A stretch of 64,000 nucleotides of DNA from Candidatus Heimdallarchaeota archaeon (GCA_019057815.1 JAHLWR010000011.1:1-64000), one strand, 5' to 3'; shown: positions 1 to 8,847, counted from the stretch's first letter. Program-made: numbers and translations. The notes: generated from the sequence alone by a model not told the origin.

Positions 1-87
1 ACAGGCTTCTTAACAGGAGGCTTCTTAGCAACAACAGGCTTCTTAACAGGAGGCTTCTTAGCAACAACAGGCTTCTTAACAGGAGGC
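1..87. repeat. 33-bp tandem repeat inside the HhH protein gene
   Basis: Two complete 33-bp units (1-33 and 34-66) and a partial third are almost identical at nucleotide level. They encode an 11-residue Pro/Lys/Val/Ala unit. Because the unit is a multiple of three and in frame, this is protein repeat expansion rather than a CRISPR or intergenic repeat. Confidence 0.85.
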
Positions 88-323
88 TCTTCAACCTTAG
101 CTACTTTTGTTTTGGATACTTCCTTTTTAGCAGGTAAAGATATCATCGTTTTTGCATTATCAATCATTTTTCTTGCGGTAGCAGCGCCTATACCAGGAAG
201 TTGAGACAATTCCTCGGCAGTAGATTGTGAAATTTTTTCTATAGTGTTAAATCCATTATCTCTTAATGTTTCTGCGGCCTTTGGACCTACACCTACAATT
301 TGGTTAATATCATCGTTGCTCAT
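1..323 (-). CDS. Helix-hairpin-helix protein with Lys/Pro-rich tail (C-terminus cut by window edge)
   Basis: The reverse strand reads from an ATG at 323 to the left edge, 107 codons without a stop. Residues 1-55 form a tandem helix-hairpin-helix unit with two hairpin motifs, VGVGPKAAETL and LPGIGAATARKM. Such units bind DNA backbone non-specifically in RuvA, ERCC1/XPF and RecA-like proteins. After a short linker comes an 11-residue tandem repeat rich in KKP and VAKK, which would be extended and strongly basic. The HhH unit closely resembles the C-terminal domain of the protein at 5597-7093, so the two are probably related. The function is unknown. A DNA- or chromatin-associated role is inference from the fold and charge. 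Confidence 0.75.
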   Translation of the reverse strand, partial: MSNDDINQIVGVGPKAAETLRDNGFNTIEKISQSTAEELSQLPGIGAATARKMIDNAKTMISLPAKKEVSKTKVAKVEEPPVKKPVVAKKPPVKKPVVAKKPPVKKP

Positions 324-434
324 TATTTACACCTAATTGACAGTCAAAAATGACTAAACTAGTTTTAAAAACCTTTGTTTCAATGTCCAAACAACGAATA
401 ACATTTAAAACTCTCTGCTTCATAAGGAGTACAG

Positions 435-1052
435 ATGAAGAAGAGAGTCCTTATAACAGGTTTCCCTCCATTTGGGAAATCAACGGTAAACTCCTCCATT
501 ATGGCATGTAATAATCTAAACAACCTAGCAATTCTTGATCTTGATATTATAGCTGCTGAGATACCCTTACATTACAAAGAAATTAAGAGTTCCATTGAAA
601 AGGCAGTAGAAGAAATTGAGCCATCTATTGTTATAGCAACAGGACAATCAAATCGTTCAAGAATATCTATTGAAAGAGTTGCAATCAATATTGCAGATGT
701 AAACAAAGTTGTTTATAATTGTGGTTCTAAACCTGCTGATGAGAGATTAATTGAAGATGGTTCAGCAGCTTTCTTTTCTACGTTACCAATTAAGAAAATT
801 AGAACAAATTTAGAGGTCCAGGGAATTCCGTGCGAGATATCCAACACAGCAGGAACTTTTGGGTGCAACCAAATTTTTTATTATTTAATGCATTATCTTA
901 AACATAATGAAAAATCAATTCCAGCTGGATTTATACACGTACCTTCCCTTCCAAAACAGGTTATTGGAAAACTGGTTCCATCAATGTCTATAGATTTAAT
1001 AACCAAATCACTAAAAATAGCTATTGAAACCACTATAATTGAATCAAGATGA
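435..1052 (+). CDS. pcp: Pyrrolidone-carboxylate peptidase (pyroglutamyl peptidase I)
   Basis: This cytosolic cysteine peptidase of family C15 removes N-terminal pyroglutamate from peptides. The 205-residue length matches the family. It begins with the typical strand KRVLITGFPPFG and carries the three expected catalytic positions: Glu80 in RISIERVAIN, Cys144 in SNTAGTFGCN and His168 in GFIHVPSLP. A likely ribosome-binding stretch, AAGGAG, lies just upstream of the ATG. The next gene starts 18 bases downstream on the same strand, so the two may be co-transcribed. The identification is firm. The physiological substrate, such as peptides from protein turnover, is inferred. Confidence 0.93.
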   Translation: MKKRVLITGFPPFGKSTVNSSIMACNNLNNLAILDLDIIAAEIPLHYKEIKSSIEKAVEEIEPSIVIATGQSNRSRISIERVAINIADVNKVVYNCGSKPADERLIEDGSAAFFSTLPIKKIRTNLEVQGIPCEISNTAGTFGCNQIFYYLMHYLKHNEKSIPAGFIHVPSLPKQVIGKLVPSMSIDLITKSLKIAIETTIIESR

Positions 1053-1070
1053 GTAAATGGTGAGACATTA

Positions 1071-1484
1071 ATGAAAAAGTATCTTTTCTTAGCACTCAAA
1101 AAGGAAGAATTTCTTACAATGATAGACAGAATTACTCACGAGCGTCTTCATCTCAAGACAAAAAAAATTACAGATGATTCTATAACGATTGCTTGTCAGC
1201 TTGCATTGCCTATATCTACGATAACATTTCGCGTAAAGGAGGAAGAAAAAAACTTAAGAGTAACTAGAATCATCAGTTGGATTCCGTTTTTATGGACTTT
1301 AATTCCATTATTAATAATTTTAGAAGCTATTACATTTGGTTTCTCTTATATTTTTGAAGATATTTCAATTTGGTCTTATTTAATTGTGGGTTTTGTTTGG
1401 TTGCTGTTAACAACATTCCTAATTTATTACGTCTTTACTGAAGTTGAAGAAATTCTAAATAAATTATACAAAGTAGAGGTGTAA
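1071..1484 (+). CDS. Small protein with two membrane segments, unknown function
   Basis: The 137-residue product has a soluble N-terminal half with alternating charged and hydrophobic residues. Two hydrophobic segments follow, at about 72-92 and 100-123, and then a short acidic tail. I recognise no family. It sits between pcp and a PHP phosphoesterase gene in the same direction with very short spacers, which suggests one transcript. The PHP gene follows in the same reading frame directly after this stop codon. An internal ATG near 1110 is an alternative start that would give a protein about 13 residues shorter. Confidence 0.6.
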   Translation: MKKYLFLALKKEEFLTMIDRITHERLHLKTKKITDDSITIACQLALPISTITFRVKEEEKNLRVTRIISWIPFLWTLIPLLIILEAITFGFSYIFEDISIWSYLIVGFVWLLLTTFLIYYVFTEVEEILNKLYKVEV

Positions 1485-1487
1485 CCA

Positions 1488-2345
1488 ACGAAAATAGATC
1501 TCCACACTCATTCTATTTTTTCCGATGGTAAACAAACACCTAGACAGTTGTTAGAAATGGCTGAGGAGAAAGAATTATCTCTTTTCTCAATTACGGATCA
1601 TGATACTATCGGAGGAGTTTTAGAGGTCAAGAAAAATTCTAAAGAATACTCATTCAAATTCCTTACTGGTATTGAGCTTTCTATTAATTATAAAAACAAG
1701 AAACTAGAAGTCTTAGGATACAATTTTGATGTAAAAAACTCTTTTATTGGAGAGAAACTTAAACAGTTACAACTGGAAAGAGAACACAGAATCCATCTAA
1801 TTCTGAAGAAATTGAATAATATTGGGATTAACCTGAAGATTGCAGATATTGAATTACACACAAATCAAACAAAAAGTCCTGGTAGAGTCCATATCGCAAG
1901 AACGCTTATTTCTAAGGGATTTGTGTCAACTGTTTCAGAAGCTTTTGATAAATACATAGGAAATGGAAAACCAGCATATGTAATGAGAAAAGCAATAAAA
2001 GCCACTGAAGCGATAGAATTAATACAAAATGCAGGAGGAATAGCAGTTCTACCTCATCCTTTAGTTTTTGAATCATTTAATTATGAAAATCTTAGAGAAA
2101 TATTAGATGATTTTGTAACTTGGGGGATGAAAGGAGTTGAAGTCTATTATGACTATAAAACAATGTTACCTGGTTTATCTAGTGAACGCATAAATAACGG
2201 AATAGAATTCTTAAAACGCTATTGTAAGAACAATAAATTGCTTCAAACTGGTGGTTCAGATTATCATGGAGATAAAGGTATTTTGGGTAATGTAAAAATC
2301 CCACAAAATGTAGTTGCTCAATTAATCAGTTATTTTTCAACTTGA
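1488..2345 (+). CDS. PHP-domain metal-dependent phosphoesterase, apparent ACG start
   Basis: The protein belongs to the polymerase-and-histidinol-phosphatase (PHP) family, with multi-metal centres that hydrolyse phosphoesters, for example 3',5'-bisphosphates in YciV/TrpH-type members. Visible motifs are DLHTHSxFSDG at the N-terminus, SITDHDT, the Glu of TGIELS, LPHP, and GGSDYHGD near the C-terminus. The first ATG/GTG/TTG-type codon is TTG at 1548, which would delete the essential DLHTHS metal motif. Reading back in frame, the motif is preceded by ACG AAA ATA directly after the upstream stop (1482-1484). A GAGGTG stretch at 1476-1481 fits initiation at ACG 1488, with ATA 1494 as the alternative. 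I therefore annotate from 1488. The physiological substrate is unknown. Confidence 0.85.
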   Translation, partial: TKIDLHTHSIFSDGKQTPRQLLEMAEEKELSLFSITDHDTIGGVLEVKKNSKEYSFKFLTGIELSINYKNKKLEVLGYNFDVKNSFIGEKLKQLQLEREHRIHLILKKLNNIGINLKIADIELHTNQTKSPGRVHIARTLISKGFVSTVSEAFDKYIGNGKPAYVMRKAIKATEAIELIQNAGGIAVLPHPLVFESFNYENLREILDDFVTWGMKGVEVYYDYKTMLPGLSSERINNGIEFLKRYCKNNKLLQTGGSDYHGDKGILGNVKIPQNVVAQLISYFST

Positions 2346-2472
2346 ATTCTTCCATCACTTCTGTCCGAGGAACAACCATCATCACTTATTGTCAATGAAA
2401 GTAAGGTTTGTCTTATTCACATTGCTAATTAAGGGTAATTTTTGATATGATTCTTGAATATGAAGAAAAAGC

Positions 2473-3894
2473 TCATTCATTGATACGATTGATAACGGAA
2501 CTTAATAGTTTAAGCAAGTGATCCATGGTTTGTTTTCCGATATCTAGACTTTTTCCTGGCTCGTGAAAGAGTAAGTTTCTCTTAAATCTTATTTCATGTA
2601 ACAAAGATACTTCTTCACTGGAGAAAAAGCTGTTCTTTTCTAAAATATCAATTAATCGTAGAAAGTTAATCTCATCACCTAATGGTGTATCAGACATGTT
2701 GGCAGCAATTTTACGAAATATCGTTTCAAGTGTTCGATAAATTAAAAGGAATGAGAGAGTCTGTTCTTCACTTCTGATTTTACTCCATTTTACCAATTTT
2801 TCCTGAATATAATCAATGTCTGCTTTTATAGCTTTTTCCTCTGATAATGTCAATATTTGGCTTGAAAACATTCTAGCTAGTGGATCAAACAGAAATTGCT
2901 TCTCGATTTTAGTTTTCGTTTCCTCAGGAATTTGAATTTCTTCAAGAACTTCTTTGTAGAGTTTCCAAGCAATCGTTTTAGCCATTTCATCACGATAATA
3001 CCAGGAAATCGCTGAAACTAATTTAGACTGTAATAATTCTCTTTTTGCAGCTTCAATAGATCTCGCTAACTCTCTCTGAGTTCTTCTCACAAAGAGATTA
3101 CTAATTGGGAATTCAGCTATAGCTAATATCTGAGATAATCTCTTTTCTCTTTCTTCTTCTGGTTCATAATAAATTATTGGCAATATTTGTGGAATCAGAT
3201 TACAAATTTTCCTTGATGAAACAATAAACAAGTAAAGCGCGATTACAAGCAAAACTCCGAATATCAACGCAAAAACAACAATATTTGTACTGTTTGTTAT
3301 TTGATCTAGCTCTATGAAATCCAGAATTATGCTAGTTTTATTTAGAATTATGATTAATACTAGATTCAGTAATAAAACCAAAGAACTAACACCGCTAAAT
3401 AAAAATAAGGTTTCGTGATAAGTTAATAATCGTTCATTTGTAGATGTATGGTTCCTATCAATGAATTGTTCCCCATATAGATTTTCAGATTCTTTTAGAA
3501 GATTTGGAATTAATTTGTTTTTGATTTTCAACTTAATAAGCCTGTACTCCTCATCAGTTAATTTCAGTTCCATGTCCAATAATGGTACAGCTTTATCTTG
3601 GAGTAAGTATTTCCTAGGTTTTAAAAAGATATTATCTAAATTTGACAATATATTTTTTCGAATATGATGTCTAACTCCTCCTAAAAAGAAGATAGTTTTT
3701 GGAGCAATTAGGTAAAGAAATAAGGTCGGAATAATGAAGAAAACAAATAATGAAAGTATAGAATATTGATAATTCCCGGTTCTTAATCCAGTATAAACTA
3801 TGTAAACAAAAATTTCGATAAAAATGGGGAAAAACAGCCCGAAAATTGTTCGCATTAATAATGGTTTCAGGCTAGATTTGCTTTTAAAACTCAT
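2473..3894 (-). CDS. Polytopic membrane protein with HEPN-like C-terminal motif
   Basis: The 473-residue product has two hydrophobic hairpins: N-terminal segments at about 12-33 and 45-65, and a second pair at about 165-190 and 205-225. A mostly helical, charged cytosolic region follows. The last 60 residues contain a helix, then FKRNLLFHEPG, which includes an R-x4-H motif in a context like HEPN-type helical domains. HEPN proteins include RNases and signalling modules, but the match here is short. No family is recognised for the membrane part. The gene is monocistronic between convergent and same-strand neighbours. Nuclease activity is speculative. Confidence 0.6.
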   Translation of the reverse strand: MSFKSKSSLKPLLMRTIFGLFFPIFIEIFVYIVYTGLRTGNYQYSILSLFVFFIIPTLFLYLIAPKTIFFLGGVRHHIRKNILSNLDNIFLKPRKYLLQDKAVPLLDMELKLTDEEYRLIKLKIKNKLIPNLLKESENLYGEQFIDRNHTSTNERLLTYHETLFLFSGVSSLVLLLNLVLIIILNKTSIILDFIELDQITNSTNIVVFALIFGVLLVIALYLFIVSSRKICNLIPQILPIIYYEPEEEREKRLSQILAIAEFPISNLFVRRTQRELARSIEAAKRELLQSKLVSAISWYYRDEMAKTIAWKLYKEVLEEIQIPEETKTKIEKQFLFDPLARMFSSQILTLSEEKAIKADIDYIQEKLVKWSKIRSEEQTLSFLLIYRTLETIFRKIAANMSDTPLGDEINFLRLIDILEKNSFFSSEEVSLLHEIRFKRNLLFHEPGKSLDIGKQTMDHLLKLLSSVINRINE

Positions 3895-3942
3895 AAGGAA
3901 GGATGAAAATACACACTTAAATGTCTAATGTTCTCTTACACT

Positions 3943-5016
3943 CTAGCTATATTCGATATTATCATTTATTAATTTTTCAAGAATAGTCATTTTCTCTTTC
4001 TCAAACCAATCTTTTTCTGATTCTTTCAATAAATCATATGTCGTTAAATCTTCAAGACATCGAATTCGAAGTTTTTCAAAACCATTCATGGCTAAGTATT
4101 CGGATTCTTCAAGCAAGTTCTTTCGAGCAAGATCAGTTATTTTTTCTATAGACCAATTTAAAGGAAAAGAATCGATTGCTTCTTTATTATCTAACAAGAA
4201 TAAAGTAATTTGGGAAGCAAGAAATTTATTTCCAGCTTTAGCGAATTTCTGACTTAAAATTAAGATTTGTTGAACTTTAAATGTTGATTTAATGACGTTT
4301 AACTTCTCAAGATCTTCAGTTAACGACCTTAATAGTGCGATGAGCTGAATAATATCTTGAATTTCTAAATCAAAGATGATTTTCTTTGGAAAATAGTCGA
4401 ATTGTTTACTAATCGAATAGTTATTGTTTACCATTGTGTTATTTTGATATCTCTTTATAAAGTCCTTAGAAGACATTTTTAGGAGAGAGAAATTTGGAGA
4501 TATTCTAAAGATATCATCAAGATTCTTTCTACCGCGTAGAATTAGTAATTGTAGAATAAACCGATTATACCATTTATCATAAAAAAAGATTGATGGAATT
4601 ATATTACCATTACATCCAATAAAAGTTGTTAAGGGTGAATCATAGTTGCATAAACACTTATACTTTTCAAAAGTAATGTCATATTCTAAATTCGTAAAAA
4701 GTATTCGATTGTTAGAACTCTCTTTCACCAATTGATCCATAGTTTTTAGGTTCAGAGTATAGTTATTAGGCAAAATCTTTATTTTAAAAGTTAAAATATT
4801 ATTTTCCTGAATAGTAGCAGATATTACTTTATATTCCCTTTTTGTCATTCCTATAACAATTTCACTACAGAACAGTTTTAGTTTTCTTACAGCATCTAGT
4901 ATTTTTTCTGTGTCCATACACCCCAAAATTACCCCTGTTACATTGTCATCTATGAACCGCTTTTTTCCTATTTCACTCGTAGTTTTCTTAAGCAAGCTAA
5001 TTAGGGAGTTGTGCAT
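3943..5016 (-). CDS. Degenerate MobA-like nucleotidyltransferase domain protein
   Basis: The gene lies 9 bases downstream of mobB on the same strand. The N-terminal 150 residues show the outline of a MobA-type fold: a first strand GVILGCMDTEK, a strand IVIGMT, and the later segment with Pro, FYDKWY and LRGRKNLDDIF that corresponds to the MobA segment after the substrate loop. The MobA signature LAGGxSxRMG is not present, so catalytic GTP binding is doubtful. The C-terminal 170 residues are helical and unrecognised. It may be a diverged MobA involved in molybdenum or tungsten cofactor maturation, or a non-catalytic partner of MobB. The assignment leans on the mobB context. Confidence 0.5.
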   Translation of the reverse strand: MHNSLISLLKKTTSEIGKKRFIDDNVTGVILGCMDTEKILDAVRKLKLFCSEIVIGMTKREYKVISATIQENNILTFKIKILPNNYTLNLKTMDQLVKESSNNRILFTNLEYDITFEKYKCLCNYDSPLTTFIGCNGNIIPSIFFYDKWYNRFILQLLILRGRKNLDDIFRISPNFSLLKMSSKDFIKRYQNNTMVNNNYSISKQFDYFPKKIIFDLEIQDIIQLIALLRSLTEDLEKLNVIKSTFKVQQILILSQKFAKAGNKFLASQITLFLLDNKEAIDSFPLNWSIEKITDLARKNLLEESEYLAMNGFEKLRIRCLEDLTTYDLLKESEKDWFEKEKMTILEKLINDNIEYS

Positions 5017-5025
5017 GTGTAACCC

Positions 5026-5553
5026 TTAAGAAGTTAAATATTTCACGATCTCTTTAACAAGTGTTTCCATTCCAAATACAATGGGGACAGATTTTTTCTC
5101 ACTCAATTCTTTTAATTGTTCATGATTATTATAATCTTTCTGAGAGCAATAAACTAGTAATAATTCATTTAAATTAAACTCGTTCAGGTTATGCACTTCA
5201 TCTGATTTCCATATGAGTACTTTTGGATACTCAGACATCTTAAAGCCTTCAATTAAAATTACATCATTTTTGCTTATCGAATCGATAGTTTCTATAATTT
5301 GTTGTAAACTATAATTTTGAGCAATTGTTATTTGAAGTGAATTATCGAAAAGACCAGCAGAAATTTTCGCGCCCGAATCTAAGTATTTACCTGTATCCTT
5401 CGAGTTCTCACGTTTTTTATAAGATTTAGCAGATTTAATTACAGCTACTTGGTACCCTATTTTCGTTAATTTAGCTAAAACTGTTTGAATAATTGTTGTT
5501 TTTCCAGTTTGGGAATAACCAACAACTTGCAGAATTTTGTTTTTCATGTGCAT
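5026..5553 (-). CDS. mobB: Molybdopterin-guanine dinucleotide biosynthesis protein MobB
   Basis: MobB is a P-loop GTPase that assists MobA in attaching GMP to molybdopterin. The protein starts KILQVVGYSQTGKTT, a Walker A motif at about residues 12-20. This is followed by VAVIKSAKS, which corresponds to the family's conserved Lys/His segment, then KDTGKYLDSGA, matching the D-[ST]-x-x-x-x-x-G-A pattern, and VILIEGFKMSEYPKV, the family motif. The length of 175 residues is typical. It precedes the MobA-like gene, and the pair probably forms an operon. This implies the organism makes a molybdenum or tungsten dinucleotide cofactor. Confidence 0.88.
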   Translation of the reverse strand: MHMKNKILQVVGYSQTGKTTIIQTVLAKLTKIGYQVAVIKSAKSYKKRENSKDTGKYLDSGAKISAGLFDNSLQITIAQNYSLQQIIETIDSISKNDVILIEGFKMSEYPKVLIWKSDEVHNLNEFNLNELLLVYCSQKDYNNHEQLKELSEKKSVPIVFGMETLVKEIVKYLTS

Positions 5554-5596
5554 TCCATTTGTTCTACAAATTAGTTAAGAAGTAAATGAAGAATAA

Positions 5597-7093
5597 TTAT
5601 TCTACTAATTCCTTAGCAGAATCTATAATCATTTTAGCATTCGCAGGTCCGATTCCTTTTATTTTACTCAATTTCTCTAGAGATATTGCAGCTATTTTTT
5701 CAACTGTATTATACCCAGATTCTCTTAATAGCATAGCTTTTCTAGAACCTACACCCTTGATATTCGTAATTGGTATCTTGGGTTCGTCACTAGTTATTAT
5801 AATAGGTTCTTCTTCTGGGAATTCCTCAGCTTCTGATTCTTCCATTGGTTTCTTCTTAATATCCTTTTTGCGGTAAGGTTTTATTGGTAAAGGTATAGGA
5901 GCAGATACAATACGAGACGATTTTGGTTTAATAATTCTCAATGGTTTAAGCGGGCTATTGGAATCTTCAGATTCTTCTTTCTCTTCTATCAAGTATTCAC
6001 TAGGCTTGACTAGTTGATCTTCTTGAACTACCTTATCTTTATGTTCTCTAATATAATCACTGGGTTTGATTAGACTTTCTTGAGGAAGTGACTTACTTTC
6101 TTGAGGAAGTGACTTACTTTCTTGAGGAAGTGACTTACTTTCTTGAGGAAGTGACTTACTTTCAACCTTTTGAGTTATTTTACTAGGTCTACCTAACCGA
6201 CCATGTTGTACTACCTCATCTTTGTGTTCTTTAATATAATCACTGGGTTTGATTAAGCTATCTTCTGGAGGTTTATGTTCAAAATCTTCTTTCTTAGTTA
6301 CAATTTGTCCAGTATCAAGCCTCTGTTTCTCAATTAAGCCCTTTGAACCTGTAGGAGAACTAATGATATCTTCAACAGTGATTTTAACTTGGGAAGAAAT
6401 TGGTTTTTGTAGTGTTGTTGAAACTTGTACAGTGCTTTTACCTTTGAAATCTACAGTTTCTCTTTCTTTCAAGTATTCACTAGGTTTAAGTAAAGAATCT
6501 CTGTGAGGAATTGTTTTTTGCTTGAATAATTCACTAGGTTTAACTAGAGTATCTTCTAAAGGTTTCTTGAGTTTTTGAGTTTGTATTGTGAGGGCTCGCT
6601 CTTTCTCTTCTTTAGTTGCTACGATGGGTTTTTCAATTTTCATTACTTCCTTTTGAGCACTTGAAGATGGAAAATCTCTAGTTTCGGATTCGTATGGTTT
6701 TCCTAATGGCATCTGAATTACTTTTGTTTCTCGTATTTCATATCCTGTTGATTCCAAAGAAGATCCTTTACCTACAGATCTTGTAGCTTCCAATATTTGA
6801 TAAAATGTTACTTCTTTCATGCCAAGATCTTCAAAACATTCAGATAACCAATTTGCATATCTATGCACATTAACTTGTGTACCCAATTTTTTCTCCCAGA
6901 AGCTAATAATAACTCTAGATAAGAGATTAAAAGATTCAAACTTATGGGTTTCAACAACATGTTTTCCTTCAAATAGTTCAATTTCACCGCGCATGTCTTC
7001 CTTAAATTCTAAATCTTGTATTTTAACGGATATTCCATATTGAGAACTACCAATCAGATTCCTCCTTCTTGAAAAATGTGACATGATTATCAT
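5597..7093 (-). CDS. Low-complexity linker protein with C-terminal helix-hairpin-helix domain
   Basis: The 498-residue product has three parts. Residues 1-100 are a compact domain of unknown type. Residues 110-430 are low-complexity and charged, with recurrent short motifs of the form L-x-KPS-[DE]-Y-[IL]-[KR]-E and four perfect copies of a 7-residue ESKSLPQ unit. Residues 445-498 are a tandem HhH unit with IKGVGSRKAM and IKGIGPANAKM. The HhH domain is very like the one at 1-323. KPSEY-type motifs could be interaction peptides or phosphorylation sites, but that is inference. A second start ATG lies three codons in and may be the real one. Confidence 0.75.
   Translation of the reverse strand: MIIMSHFSRRRNLIGSSQYGISVKIQDLEFKEDMRGEIELFEGKHVVETHKFESFNLLSRVIISFWEKKLGTQVNVHRYANWLSECFEDLGMKEVTFYQILEATRSVGKGSSLESTGYEIRETKVIQMPLGKPYESETRDFPSSSAQKEVMKIEKPIVATKEEKERALTIQTQKLKKPLEDTLVKPSELFKQKTIPHRDSLLKPSEYLKERETVDFKGKSTVQVSTTLQKPISSQVKITVEDIISSPTGSKGLIEKQRLDTGQIVTKKEDFEHKPPEDSLIKPSDYIKEHKDEVVQHGRLGRPSKITQKVESKSLPQESKSLPQESKSLPQESKSLPQESLIKPSDYIREHKDKVVQEDQLVKPSEYLIEEKEESEDSNSPLKPLRIIKPKSSRIVSAPIPLPIKPYRKKDIKKKPMEESEAEEFPEEEPIIITSDEPKIPITNIKGVGSRKAMLLRESGYNTVEKIAAISLEKLSKIKGIGPANAKMIIDSAKELVE
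6079..6162. repeat. Four perfect 21-bp tandem repeats in coding sequence
   Basis: Four identical 21-bp units (6079-6099, 6100-6120, 6121-6141, 6142-6162) encode a 7-residue repeat in the linker of the HhH protein. The absence of even synonymous differences points to recent slippage expansion. Confidence 0.95.
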
Positions 7094-7164
7094 TTAATAC
7101 AAATTCAAACTGATTAAAAAGGTTTTACTAATAAGGGAAAAGAAAAAGAAAAATAGAAGAGATA

Positions 7165-8667
7165 TCATTCAGATGGGGAGGATTCAGTTTTTTGCCCATA
7201 AACTGATCTATCTTCTTTATTATAGGTTTCTATGACTCTCTCCTTGACTCTTGAAATGCTTTTTTCAATATCCCCTGAGATTCTAGTTTTTCTATCAGCA
7301 TGCCCTCTGAATGGATCAGCTATGTAGAAGAATAGAATTGTTTTGTAGGCTGTAGATATTGGTCGTAGAATTGCCGTTGTAGGTAGATATCCAAAGAAGA
7401 AACAGAGTGCTGCAATTACAAGGGAGAATATAAGAACAGAACTTGATTCAGTTATACCAAATTGACCTGCTAACCAATAATAACCTAGGAAGTATCCACC
7501 AACCGCAAAGACACCAAAAGTCATCATGGTAAATAGCCCTTTGGCTATACTTACACCAGTTTTTCCAATAATTATATCAGCAGCGGATTCAACGGCTAAA
7601 TTAGAAGAACGACCCATACTTCGTATGAAACCTTGCTTTTCAACAACTATAATTGTTAAAGTATAGTAATTGAGGAATTTAAGTATAGCATAGAGGAATT
7701 TCACTACTATGATTAGTATGAAGAAGATGATGTAGAGTGCTTTTTTAGCAATTTTCCAGAATTTGAAAAACATTGAAGATTCTTTGATTTTCTTAGCAGC
7801 AAAGTATTGTATGATTTTTATCAAGGTGTCAAAGAATGCCATGAACATTCCAAATAAGATAATACTACCTTTAACTTTCCAGATTTCTTTTAAAGCATAT
7901 TTTATTGATGCATCTTTATAGTTGTTCCAGCGCTTAAATATGCAAATATTGATTGCGTCACTGAAGTAGAGCATAGTATGGTGAATAGTTACATATGCAA
8001 AAATTATAAGGAAGAAAACGAGGTAAGCAACCCATCTTGAGGTGTATTCTAATACCAAATCAAGATTGGAACCTGCATATATAGCTGTAGCTACTCCTGT
8101 TACTGTAGTAATTATCGAAATTACTGCGAAAATTAATACAGGAAACAATGTACCTTTATGTTCATTAACAGCTTCTGTACTCATTTCGAAAAGTTTAGCA
8201 CCTAGAACGATTCTACGAGATAGAAGTAGAACAATTATACCAATCAAAGCTCCAGGAATTAGTATTGTCAAACCAATCCATAATTCCATATTTGTTCCAA
8301 CAATAACATAGATACCTGCACCGATTAGTAGTGCCGTTACACCAAAAATCACACCTGTAACTAGTTCTGCTCCAATATAACTCATAAGCCAAACTTCGAG
8401 ATAGGCGATCAAAATGCCTATTACAAAAAGGACAACAGCTACTAGAACAATCCACCAAATACAATCTTCTACAAATGAATATCCTTCACCGATTTTGTCA
8501 GTTACCCAATTAGTAAGATTGGGATGTTTTACAAGAAGTTGATAAATAGCATAAAAACCAAAAGCATATGCTGCAATAACAACTAGAAACCACACATAAA
8601 AGATGAGACCAAAGTCTCTTACTTTGGCTTCTTCTGTATTTGTCATATCTAAAGAATTGATACTCAA
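7165..8667 (-). CDS. Polytopic membrane protein, DUF6159-like
   Basis: The 500-residue protein has about ten hydrophobic segments and an acidic, hydrophilic C-terminal tail of about 45 residues. The arrangement in the C-terminal half resembles DUF6159-type membrane proteins. It has a helix with YFSDAINICIFKR, an amphipathic KYALKEIWK helix, and a later segment TIIVVEKQGFIRSMGRSSNLAVES. That last segment matches the family's pattern of a Val/Glu-rich strand followed by a KRS-type helix. The likeness is by eye only. A choline-transporter-like (CTL) fold was considered and fits less well. The function is unknown. The gene is preceded by the region holding the duplicated kinase fragment. Confidence 0.6.
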   Translation of the reverse strand: MSINSLDMTNTEEAKVRDFGLIFYVWFLVVIAAYAFGFYAIYQLLVKHPNLTNWVTDKIGEGYSFVEDCIWWIVLVAVVLFVIGILIAYLEVWLMSYIGAELVTGVIFGVTALLIGAGIYVIVGTNMELWIGLTILIPGALIGIIVLLLSRRIVLGAKLFEMSTEAVNEHKGTLFPVLIFAVISIITTVTGVATAIYAGSNLDLVLEYTSRWVAYLVFFLIIFAYVTIHHTMLYFSDAINICIFKRWNNYKDASIKYALKEIWKVKGSIILFGMFMAFFDTLIKIIQYFAAKKIKESSMFFKFWKIAKKALYIIFFILIIVVKFLYAILKFLNYYTLTIIVVEKQGFIRSMGRSSNLAVESAADIIIGKTGVSIAKGLFTMMTFGVFAVGGYFLGYYWLAGQFGITESSSVLIFSLVIAALCFFFGYLPTTAILRPISTAYKTILFFYIADPFRGHADRKTRISGDIEKSISRVKERVIETYNKEDRSVYGQKTESSPSE

Positions 8668-8687
8668 CTAAAAAAGTTTTTCTACAA

Positions 8688-8847
8688 TTTCTCTCCACAC
8701 AAAATTCTATTCAGAAAACTTAAGAAACTATTCAAAAAGAAATAAAATGTGAATAAGAAGTTAACAATAGTCTGTCACACAGTTTTGGATGATAAATTCT
8801 TCTTCTCCTCAAGTGTGAAAGTTTCCTACTTTATATACTACATATAA
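8688..8847 (+). pseudogene. Duplicated promoter region and 5' end of the PfkB kinase gene
   Basis: Bases 8688-8756 are identical to 9942-10010, the upstream region and first codons of the intact kinase gene at 10003, at an offset of 1254. The likeness continues for about 60 more bases with mostly synonymous changes, through the codons for KLTIV-HTVLDDKFF. It is then lost, and the frame stops at 8845-8847 after 32 codons. This is a partial tandem duplication whose copy encodes only a short peptide. Confidence 0.9.

Noticed and set aside
1-87. Short tandem repeats as a CRISPR array
   Set aside because: The 33-bp units have no spacers and are in frame inside a coding region.
6079-6162. 21-bp repeats as an intergenic regulatory array
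   Set aside because: They encode an exact 7-residue unit within a long protein, without spacers.
7165-8667. Choline-transporter-like (CTL) protein
   Set aside because: The general outline is similar, but the conserved CTL segments are not present; DUF6159-like order fits better.
8042-8698. Frames inside the membrane protein gene on either strand
   Set aside because: They are shadows of the 7165-8667 gene with unnatural composition.
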